Assembly: GCA_947471745.1 (NCBI GenBank)
Contig: CANJKZ010000010.1
Span: 8,367,501-8,431,500, forward strand
Direction: 5' to 3'
DNA length: 64,000 nucleotides
DNA from: Closterium sp. Naga37s-1
Taxonomy: Eukaryota; Streptophyta; Zygnematophyceae; Desmidiales; Closteriaceae
Positions 31,801 to 42,300 of this stretch are shown here, one piece after another. The notes under the pieces were generated by a model. That model saw nothing but the letters and a program-made list of their open reading frames with translations. It was not told where the DNA came from and did no database searches. Position numbers and translations under genes: made by a program. Position 1 is the stretch's first letter. Each line of letters starts with the position of its first letter.

Positions 31801-34785
31801 GCTCTTCCTTGCGCCAGGTCCTCCCCCGGTAGACCCCCTCCCCCCTCAGGGTCCTGCCCCGTCAGGTGTGTCCCAGGTAGACGCAGTCGAGCCTGTCGAG
31901 GTAGCTGTTGACTCTGGTGCTGCTAGAGGTGCTGAGCCTGCGGGTGCCGGGTCTGGAGGTGCTGAGCCTGGGAGTGCGGAGCCTGGGGGTGCTGAGCCTG
32001 GGGGTGCTGAGTCTGGGGGTGCTGAGCCTGGGGGTGCTGAGTCTGGGGGTGCTGAGCCTGGGGGTGCGGAGCCTGGGGGTGCTGGGTCTGCTCGTGTGGC
32101 CTCTCGCGGTGCTTCGTCGAGGCGGGAGCTACTCTCTCCGCAGGAGCTGCGCGAGTGGTTTGCCCGGCGCTGGAGCCGTGCTGCTGGAGCTGGAGGTATT
32201 ACTGTTGCTGCTGGTCCCGGAGGTGCTCGTACTGGCGGTACTGGAGCTGCTGGGACTGGGGGTGCTGCTGAGGCTGCTGGAGTTGGTCCTGCTGGAGGTA
32301 CTGCTGGAGCTGCTGGCGAGCTGCCGGTCCTGCTGGAGTTGGTGCTGCTGAAGCTTCTGGAGCTGCTGGTGCCGGAGCTGCTGGGGGTGTTGGCGCTGGT
32401 GTTTCTACTGACGCTGGTGCGTCTGAGGGTGCTGGAGTTGGCGCTGTTGGAGCTGGAGGTGCTGCTGGCGCTGGTGCTGCCGCTGGGGGTACTGGTGCTG
32501 TCCCTGCTGGTTCTGGAGGCGCTGCGCGGCCGAGGCCGTACTTCGTTCCGCTCCTTGAGCAGGTTCTTGGTCTCCCGCCCTCTACTGGTCCTGCTCCTCC
32601 CTTAGAGTGTCCACAGCCTGTCCAGTCGCGGTCACAGTTACAGCCCGCCTCCCCCCTACCTGCTCCTTCTCCCTACACTGGTCCTACTGGAGGTCTTGCT
32701 GAGCGTCGTGAGCCTGCGTCTCGTCCTGCGTCGCCTGTTCGTGCTGCTCGCACTAGTAGTCGTGGTTCGCGTCCGCGTCCTCCTGCGGTCCCAGGCACAC
32801 ACCAGATGGCATTGCGTCCTTCCACTGCTCCTCTGCGTGTCCCGTTGCCGTCTCCTCCTGAGTCCTCTCTTCCTGTCCTTGCTGACCCGGAGTCTGACTC
32901 TCTTCGTGCTGCCAGTCCTACTGTCACGCGTCCTACTGTTGTCACTGACCCTTCCTTTGAGTCTACTGCTGCGTCTGCCTTAGTTGCTGAGCTTGTCGAC
33001 TTTGCTGCTCGCTGTCGTCTAGACTACGCCACTAGTCTCGTTGCTGAGTCTGAGTCTGTCTGTCCTCCGTCCGTCGGGGGTGGGTGTGCTCTTAGCACGG
33101 ACGTCCTTGAGGACAGGCAGGAGGAGTTCCAGTGTTTTGCTGCTGCTTTGCCTCATCTCGTGTCCACGCTGATTGCCCCTGAGGGAGACCCGGATGAACC
33201 AGACATCCCGACTCCTCGATCGTACGCTGAGGCGATCGAGGGTCCCTACTCCTCTCAGTGGCAGTCAGCCATGGATGCAGAGATGGCTTCCTGGAAGTCC
33301 ACAGGCACCTACGTTGACGAGGTTCCCCAACCTGGGGCGAACATCGTTAGTGGCATGTGGATTTTCAGGGTGAAGCGGCCGCCGGGTTCTCCGCCTGTCT
33401 TCAAGGCGCGTTACGTGGCTCGAGGCTTCAGTCAGCGGCAGGGAGTTGACTACTTTCAGACCTTCTCTCCCATCCCGAAGATGACCACTCTTCGGGTGCT
33501 GCTGCACATAGCCGCTCAGCGCGACTACGAGCTTCACTCTCTTGACTTCAGCACAGCTTTCCTGCAGGGCAGCCTGCACGAGGAGATCTGGCTGCGCCGC
33601 CCACCTGGATTCATTGGGTCGTTTCCTCCTGGTACCCAGTGGAGCCTCCGGCGGCCAGTCTACGGTCTCCGCCAGGCGCCCCGTGAGTGGCACGACACAC
33701 TGAGGACTACACTTGCGGCTCTTGGGTTTGCTCCTTCTACAGCCGACCCGTCGCTGTTTCTGCGCACCGACACCTCTTTGCCGCCGTTCTACATCCTCGT
33801 GTACGTCGACGACTTGGTCTTTGCCACTGCTGACACTGCTGGACTCGCCCACGTGAAGTCCGAGCTGCAGAAGAGACACACGTGCACAGACCTGGGTGAA
33901 CTGCGCAGCTACCTTGGCTTGCAGATCACCCGGGACAGAGCACAGCGCACCATTACCCTGACTCAGTCCCACATGGTGCAGCAGGTCCTTCAGCGCTTCG
34001 ACTTCACGTACTCCTTGCCTCAGGCCACTCCTCTGTCTACTCGCCACTCGCTCTCAGCTCTGCCTTCGGATGAGTCCGTAGAGCCGAGTGGCCCGTACCC
34101 AGAGCTTGTTGGCTGCCTCATGTACCTGATGACCTGCACACGACCTGACCTTGCATACCCTCTTAGCATCTTGGCACGCTATGTTGCTCCTGGGAGACAC
34201 CGACCAGAGCACATGGCTGCAGCGAAGAGGGTGTTGCGCTACTTGTGCAGTACGTCGGGCATGGGGCTAGTGCTTGGAGGGCGACGTCCAGTGGTCCTCA
34301 CAGGTCACGCAGACGCTTCTTGGGCTGACGACCAGGCTACGCAGCGGTCGTCACAGGGTTACACCTTCAGCCTTGGTTCCGGCTCTGTTTCGTGGCGGTC
34401 TACCCGCTCGTCTTCTGTTCTCGGCTCCAGCTGTGAGGCTGAGATCTAGCGGGGGCCATGGCTGCACAGGAGCTACGCTGGCTCACCTACCTGCTGACTG
34501 ACCTAGGAGAGCCGCCTCGTTCTCCTCCAGTTCTGTACGTAGACAACAAGGCCATGCTGACCTTGTGTCGGGAGCACAGACTGGAGCACAGAACGAAGCA
34601 CATTGCTCTTCGCTACTTCCTTGCTCGTGAGCTGCAGCAGCGTGGTCAGCTGCGCCTTGCTTACGTGGCCTCTGAGGCCAACACTGCTGATATCTTTACC
34701 AAGGCACTTCCGCCTTGTGATCATCAGCGCTTTTGTACGATGCTAGGTCTTGTGCCTACTTGGCCTCACTTGCTCACTTCTTGAC
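28895..34785 (+). pseudogene. Gag-Pol coding region of the first copia element
   Basis: Gag begins at 28895 and is followed by a long Gly/Ser linker (about 29680-29880). Recognisable Pol parts in order: aspartic protease (LDSGAS, near 30400), GAG-pre-integrase (HHRLGHPS, near 30870), integrase with its D-D-E set (about 31060-31480), an AEPGG-type repeat linker (about 31920-32090), reverse transcriptase with YVDD (about 33330-33850) and RNase H (about 34290-34700). The order integrase before reverse transcriptase defines Ty1/copia. It is a fossil copy with about two or three breaks. Confidence 0.9.
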
Positions 34786-34982
34786 CTTGCTTGTACTGTG
34801 ATCTTTGTATACCTGCACTTGCTTGTTTTACCTTTATATATGATCTTGCATGTGAACTGGCCTTGTGGCCTTGCTCTTGTGCTCGGACTGTGTGGTGACG
34901 TTGTGATCCACCCTGAGCTTGCTTTGCTTTGCTTGACTGGTCTTGTGACCTCTTGTTCTCCCCCACTTTGCCTATGGGGGTG

Positions 34983-35107
34983 TGTCAAACTCATATGCTA
35001 TAGTCTGTGTAGGCTGTAGTGGGGTAGACAATATGGGGTACAACACTTTTAGGTTTTCCTACTTGTACCCACCTGCTTGCTAGTTCATCCATTCCTCATT
35101 CTTCACA
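34983..35107 (+). repeat. 3' LTR of the first copia element
   Basis: 125 bp, identical to 27901-28025. It is preceded by a short G-rich polypurine tract (CTATGGGGGTG). Confidence 0.97.
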
Positions 35108-35230
35108 CGAAACACAAACCAAACTTTGGAATTAAGGTCTGAAACTCCTAGGGGAGTCTCATCACACTAATTCAAGATCCCCGTCTCATTTTCAAGTCAA
35201 TCCAATAAGGTTTGATAGGCCTTTCATGCG
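35108..35230. repeat. Right-hand remainder of the satellite
   Basis: Starts with the CGAAA target duplication and continues as the satellite unit (CACAAACCAAAC, TGGAATTAAGGTCTGAAACT, TCATCACACTAATTCAAGATC). It ends within TTCATGC, which marks the right border of the array. Confidence 0.93.
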
Positions 35231-36343
35231 ATGTCGATATGTTTGGTGCATTTATAAAATCCAACATTTCGACACTTTCCACTCTCGTCGATGTAGTTAA
35301 AAGTGAAGGACATTGCGCATGTACAGTGTGATCACCAAAGGAGGGTTCACATTCGTGCAGCAATACTCTATGTTGATAGTTAAAGGGCGCCATGGTTTTT
35401 AGGGGTTCTGTTTATGCAAGCACAATTTATATTCCACAATTAAGGAACAATAGTTCACACTATACTTCACTCATATCGCATCTGGGCGCAACCTAGGGGA
35501 CTAGCACGAAATGTACAGTTAATATAGCCCATACTCTGGCATTGTTCATCGGCTCAGAGACCTACTCTGACACAGATCGTGTCAGAGTCTATCTGGCGCG
35601 CAAGTTTCCAAAGGGTCGCAGATATCTGGGGATCCCATTCGCCACATATATATTTTACGGGCAGCCCTTACAAAACGTCTGGCGGTTATCTCCTGACGCA
35701 TATTTGGGTGTGCGGTGCAGATGTCAGAAACAACATCCGCTGCGTAGATAAGGGCTTCAGTGTGACGGCGCCACGTGTCCGTTCTTGGCAGAACATCTGC
35801 GACACCTGAGGCACGTGATTCGCGGTCGCAGATGTGGAGCAGATTCCCCTCAACTTCCGAACACGAGCTTACGAGGGAGACAGCAGTTCTCGTTTAGATA
35901 GAAAGGTTGTTATCCAACACCGATTTTTTAGCTAAGGGTTCATCCGCCCAATACGACTAGGCGAGACGGTAAATGCTGCACACCACGAAGTCTCATATGA
36001 CGGCCACTAAAAGATTCGCTAAACTAGAGGTTCCATCTGCGCAGGTGAACGCGACCCAAGCGTCGTTGTACCACGAGCTTCAACTCTGCACGAAAACCTA
36101 CGATTCAATCCTCTTTAGGTGCAGCATCCATCGACCCACCTCATTCTCCCGGTTTTTGCATCCAAGCTTTCTTCCTACGCCCAGACTGCAGAGATCTCCA
36201 GAGAGGTCTTCCACTAGCTTCACCGGGTAGTTCCCGGTGCTTCAGCAACCTTAGGGGGAGGCCGCTTCAGGAGTTTAAATAGGGACTTATTAAATCCAAG
36301 CCTGCGACTACTAATTGAGTAGAGGTACTGGGTCGCGCAAGCC
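35231..36343. other. Spacer and upstream region of gene A
   Basis: No gene recognised. It contains words also found in the other spacers of the cluster (CTGGCGCGCAAG near 35597, GCAGATGTGG near 35828). A TATA-like TTTAAATA lies at 36274-36281, about 63 bp before the ATG of gene A, and could be its core promoter. Confidence 0.4.
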
Positions 36344-39300
36344 ATGGCCGACACACCTCTGCTTAGGGGTTGCGGCTTGAAGGTTAGCATTACCAACGAA
36401 GACTACGACACATTAACAGGATCGCAGAAAGAGTGGTCAGAGGACCTTCTTAACTTCGCTATCTTGTAAGTACTGCGTCTGCCTCGTGTACAGAAAGATT
36501 GTTGGCTCCTGAGCCCTCCGCATCGACCGTCCGTCAACTAAAACCGACCTCTGGTTCTCTATTATATTTTAACGTGCAGGGCGTTAACCAAGAATCTGCT
36601 CTCCATACAGCAACGGCAGAAGATTGCTATTTTTTCCTCATCCTTCATACGGAAACGGAGTAAACTAATTCATCCGAAAGCGATATCGAAGAAGGCAACG
36701 GACGGCCTCCTCACCAAAGACGCCCTCGTATTCCCGCTGTGGTCCAAGTAAGTGTGTTATCATTTTCGCATATCGCCTACCACACAGAGGGGTTCACTAA
36801 CAATATGCGTTTGCAATGTGCAGATTGAGCAGCGAGCCGAAAGTGGCTATCAGCCTCCTCGTTCTCCTAGCTCCATGCGATCTCCGCACTCCCACCCGGA
36901 GAACAGACCGTACACGGGTCATTTTCTTCGACCCTAAGAGTGGTGTCCCGACTCACTCTCACGGAGATTTTGCTCAAGATGTGTTGCAGTAAGTCATGCT
37001 GCTCATTGCCATTGAAATTTGATGGTTTATGAATCTGACAGTTATGCTGTCTTTGACTACAGATGGCTGCAGGAGCAATTGATTGTCGAGTACACAGCAT
37101 TCATTGAAGGCAACAGCTCTAAGCACGACAAAATAGTCGTGAAAGACATGAAGGCGCGTTTGTCGAAATTGTACCTCCAATTTCCAGGGGGGGTGAGTAA
37201 TTTTAGCAGTCAATATATTCGCGTGCGTCCAAATATGTGTGGGTTTCACAACGCTAACTCGAATTCATTGTGCTCCGAGCTGGCAGATGACGAAAAATCT
37301 CGGATGGGCACAACCAGGTTCGGGCCTTCAAGTCGCCCACGCATGGACTAAGGTGCTTGAAAAATGGGATGACATTCTACAGCTGACGTGGGACGACTCG
37401 TTTGTTACACTCGGCAAAGGCTCCCGCACGAAAGAGAAGGTAAAGGAGTTGCTTGTTGGCGAGTGTGACAAGTTATTCACTGTGCGCATCGACGACCACG
37501 AGGACGAGACGCTGGTGGGCCAGGGGGACGGTACAGACGGCGAAGCTGCTATGGAAGTTACGGACGGGGAAGTTGCGAGTGAGGGTCGGCTACCAATGGA
37601 AGTGCAAGCATCGGGTGAAGAAATTGATTGGCCGGATCCTCAGTCCGAGAACGACAACCAGATAGTGCGAACTATCGTAGAGGCGGCATCATCGACCTTG
37701 GTGTACACCCGCAGAGGAACAACGGGAATGCATGGTAGTGCAAATCAACATCAGGCTTCGGTGGGGAATGGAGGTGGGCTACCAGAGAGTGTGACTATCG
37801 AGATAGATGCTGTAGAGAACGGGAACGCAGAGGTGTTGCGCGGCAGCAAGCAAGATTCTGGGCCAGGAACAGTAGATCCAGACAGAGAAATGGTTGCTGC
37901 AGCAAAGGCAAAGGCTGCAGAGAAGGCGAAATCAATGGCAGAGGAGTTCAGACGCATAGAGGAGGTAACGCGACGTGTGCGGAAGGAGGCGGAAATGGCA
38001 AGGGCCGCAGACGAGCGTACAAGGAGGGAGGAGGACCGGCAGAGTGTAGATTGTGTGAAGAGGGTGAGGGCTGCGGGCGAGGCTACGGGACGCATGGAGG
38101 AGGCGCGCCGTACAATTGAGGTTGCTGAGATGGCGGCGCTGGCAGCAGGGAAACTAACACGGACGCTGGATGAAGGTGCGAGATTACGCACCGAGGAGGA
38201 GACGCGTAGTCAACTCGCAGCAAAACAGGCGAATGCCGCAGAGGAGCGGAAGAGAGCGGCAGAGGAAGTTATGAGAACGCAGGCCGCAGAGAGAGCCAGG
38301 GTTGGGGCAGAGGCAAAATTGCGGATAGAGGATGAGGCAGCTAGTCTGCGGGAGGACGCAGATAGGGCGACCGCTGCAGAGAGGGGTTCAAGGCTTGAGG
38401 CAGCGGAGATGGCACACAGAGAGGTCGAGGCGCGGCATGCAAAGGAGGCGGCTGAGACGTCGCAGGCCGGGGAGGACCGGAATAGGGCGGATGAACGGCA
38501 GAGGGCAGCTGCCGCATTAAGGGCCAGGCTAGAGGCAGAGGAAAAGCAACGCAAAGAGGAGGAGGCCATGCGTGCGACAGAGAATGTAGAGAGGGCGAGG
38601 TCCGCAGATGAGGGCAAGAGAGCGGAGCAGGAACGGCAGAGAGCAGAGGCTGCAGATAGGGTGAGTGCGGAAGCAGGTGCGATAGTTCGTATAGGAGTAG
38701 ATGCCCGGCGTGCAATAGTGCAGGCAGAAAAGTCGACAGCACTATTGGAGAGAACGAGAGCTGGAGATGAACGGCTAAGGGAAAATGCTGACGAGAGGGT
38801 CAGGACGGAGGCTGCAGCGCTCGTTCGCAAAGAGGAAGAGGCGCTGCGTGCTAGAGATGCGGCAGAGAGGGCGAGGGCCGCACAGGAGCGCATGAGAGAG
38901 GAGCAGGAACGTCAGAGGGCAGTGGCTGCAGATAGGGTCAGGGCGGAAGCAGCTGCAATGATTCATAGGGAGGAAGAGGAGCGGCGGGCAAGGGAGGAGG
39001 CAGATGAGGCGAAGGCCGTAGAGGAGCGAAGGAGAGCGGAACAAGAACGGCAGAGGGAAGAGGCAGAGGAGAGGGTCAGGACGGAGGCTGCAGCGCTCGT
39101 TCGCAAAGAGGAAGAGGCGCTGCGTGCTAGAGATGCGGCAGATAGGGCGAGGGCCGCAGTGGAGCGCATGAGAGAGGAGCATGAACGTCAGAGGGCAGTG
39201 GCTGCAGATAGGGTCAGGGCGGAATCCGCTGCAATGATTCGTAGGGAGGAAGAGGAGCGGCGGGCAAGAGATGAGGCAGATGAGGCGAAGGCCGTAGAGG

Positions 39301-42300
39301 AGCGAAGGATAGCGGAACAAGAACAGCAGAGGGAAGAGGCAGAGGAGAGGGTCAGGACGGAGGCTGCAGCGCTCGTTCGCAAAGAGGAAGAGGCGCTGCG
39401 TGCTAGAGATGCGGCAGATAGGGCGAGGGCCGCACAGGAGCGCATGAGAGAGGAGCAGGAGCGTCAGAGTGCAGTGGCTGCAGATAGGGTGCGGGCGGAA
39501 GCAGCTGCAATGATTCGTAGAGAGGAAGAGGAGCGGCGGGCAAGAGATGAGGCACATGAGGCGAAGGCCGTAGAGGAGCGAAGAAGCTTGGAACATGAAC
39601 GGCAGAGGGAAGAGGCAGAGGAGAGGATCAGGACGGAAGCAGCAGCGCTCGTTCGCAAAGAGGAAGAGGCGCTGCGTGCTAGAGATGTGGCAGATAGGGC
39701 GAGTGCCGCAGTGGAGCGCATGAGAGAGGAGCAGGAACGTCAGAGGGCAGAGGCTACAGATAGGGTGCGGGCGGAAGCAGCTGCAATGATTCGTAGAGAG
39801 GAAGAGGAGCGGCGGGCTAGAGATGAGGCAGATGAGGCGAAGGCCGTAGAGGAGCGAAAGAGATCGGAACAAGAACGGCATAGGAAAGAGGCAGAGGAGA
39901 GGGTCATGACGGAGGCTGCAGCGCTCGTTCGCAAAGAGGAAGAGGCGCTGCGTGCTAGAGATGCGGCAGAGAGGGCGCGGGCCGCAGAGGAGCTCGTGAG
40001 AGAGAGGGTGGAACGTCAGAGGGCAGAGGCTGCCGATAGGGTCAGGGCGGAAGCAGCTGCGATGATTCCTAGAGACGAAGAGGAGCGGCGTGCAATAGAG
40101 GGGGCAGACAAGGCGAAGGCGGTAGACGAGCGAAGGATAGCGGACCATGAACGGCAGAGGGAAGAGGCTGAGGCGAGGGTCAGGACGGAGGCAGCAGCGA
40201 TCGTACGCAGAGAGGAAGAGGCGCAGCGTGCTAGAGAGGCGGCAAAAAGGGCGAGGGCCGCAGAGGAGCGCATGAGAGAGGAGCAGGAACGTCAGAGGGC
40301 AGAGGCTGCAGATAGGGTCAGGGCGGAAGCAGCTGCAATGATTCGTAGGGAGGAAGAGGAGCGGAGGGCAAGAGAGGAGGCAGATAAGGCGATGGCCGTA
40401 GAGGATCGAAGGATGGCTGCAGCGACACAGCGGATGAGGGACGAGGCAGACCTGTTATCTCGCAGAGAGGAGGAAGAGCGGCATAGACAACCTGTAGATA
40501 GGGTCATGGGCGAGGCAGAGGCGATTATACGTAGAGAGGAGGAGGATCTGCGGAGGGTTGAGGTCAGGCTTGAGTCCGAGACGACACTACCCAGCGGGGT
40601 GGAAACGCGCATTGCCACGACGGCGGCTCGCCGAACGACAGAGGACCCTCGGCTAAATCCAGACGTTGAAATGGGGGTAGAGAGTGTTACAACATCGACA
40701 GAGCATGGGAGAGTGGGCGCGGAACAAGGAAGAACTCAAGGGGATGAGATGAGGGATGCTGAGCTTGAGGATATGCGCCGCAGATGGGTAGATGAATTGG
40801 AGTCTCGCCAACGACGCGAGGAGGCAGCGAGGACGAGAGCTGCCGAAGAGCGGGAGCGAATAGAACATGAACAGGAGTTGGCAGAAGCTGTCCAGCGGCG
40901 TAGAGCGCAACGAGAACGCTGTAGAGCGGAGGGGGAGCGGGAAAGACAACACGCTGCAGAGATGGCGAGGGTAGAGGCCGAGGCATTGCGTCAAATTCTG
41001 GCGGATGACGCTCGGAGCGCACGGGAGGAGAATGAACGGGATAGTGCGGTCGAAGTGCAAAGAGCAAACGCGGAAACAGAAACTGCAGGGAATGGGGGAA
41101 ACGCACCTCGAGCGTCTCAGGCTATGGATGACGCGACGGTACGGGCAATCGCCGAGGATGAGCAAGGTTGGCAGACGCTGAACGTGAGCGTGAGGCATCT
41201 GCAACGAGAGCGATGCAAGAGGTTGAGCACATGCGCCGTAGGTGGGACGAGCAGGCGGTCACGCGAAGAGCAAGATTGCAAACAGAGAGGATGCGGGTTG
41301 AGCGGGAAGAGAGGATGGCGGAGGCGGTGGCAGGTGATGAAGTGGCGAGGGCTACGCGTGATGCGAGTGATCAGTTTCGAAACGCCGGCCGCGATAGTGC
41401 TATGACGCAGAGAGAACGAGAGTGGGGAGAAGCTGAGAACTTCGTACGGCAGAACGTCATGCAAGGAGCGGCCATACTAGAGGAGACTGATGATGGGTTT
41501 GTGGAGGCGGGAACATCCGGAGTTGGTGGAGGTGTGGCCGGAGTGGCAGAAGTCCTGAGACGGCTAACGTTCGTCGCGCAGGCCGTGGCCAGCAGCTCCG
41601 CACAACAGAATGCTAGGATTAGTGGCAACCTCCGCCAACTCCAATCTGCGTGTACGCGCATTGCCCGGTGGACAGAGGACTACAACGAAGACACTGAAAA
41701 CATGCTGCGGGAGTACAGAGAGGCTAAGGCGATAGCTATCATCGAACGTCAGAGGGCAGCGCAGACACGCACGGAAATCAACACTTCTATACAGGGGCTC
41801 CATCGCAGAGTAGCGGAATCAGTTCAGCGCGCAGTGGCACGGGAGTACGTGACGCTGTTGAGCTCGTTAAAGGAGCATGTGAAAGAGGGGGTAGATGCGG
41901 CAATGGGCCGGGCGGCGCTGGAGGGAAGACTTAGGGTGGTTCTACCCAACGACTACATGGAGACGATGAAAAAGGCGGTTGTCGCCAACGTCCAGGAAAC
42001 ACTGGCGGTGGTCAAGTCTGCGATGGATGAGAATTGCCAGAGGCTTGAGACTTTGAAAGCCGACATCCTGGCAGCCGTGGATGAGAAGCTGTCTGGGAGG
42101 ATACATGTCGGCCAGGTTCCGGCCCCGCGACACAACCCGCCGTCTGCCCCGCATTTCTCCCAACCTTTCACGTGTGACAACTCCCCAGATGCAGCGCTCG
42201 CGGCGGCCGCGAACATGGTCGAGAGATGGGGGTTTGCAGGCCGACAGGAGATGTTGGAGTCGGAAAGACGTACAGAGACGGGAGGGGAACACACCAGCGT

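Larger units (their letters stand above)
27901..35107 (+). mobile_element. Ty1/copia LTR retrotransposon, young, inserted in the satellite
   Basis: A 7,207-bp element with two 125-bp LTRs (TG...CA) and a 5-bp target-site duplication, CGAAA (27896-27900 and 35108-35112). A primer-binding site follows the 5' LTR and a G-rich polypurine tract precedes the 3' LTR. The two LTRs are identical over 125 bp, so the insertion is very recent. Coding parts follow copia order (Gag, protease, integrase, reverse transcriptase, RNase H). The coding region is broken in about two or three places, so it is treated as a non-functional copy. Confidence 0.95.

Noticed and set aside
38775-40148. A 457-codon minus-strand frame over the 276-bp repeats
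   Set aside because: Antisense of gene A's coiled coil. The 276-bp period is a multiple of three, so every open frame stays open.
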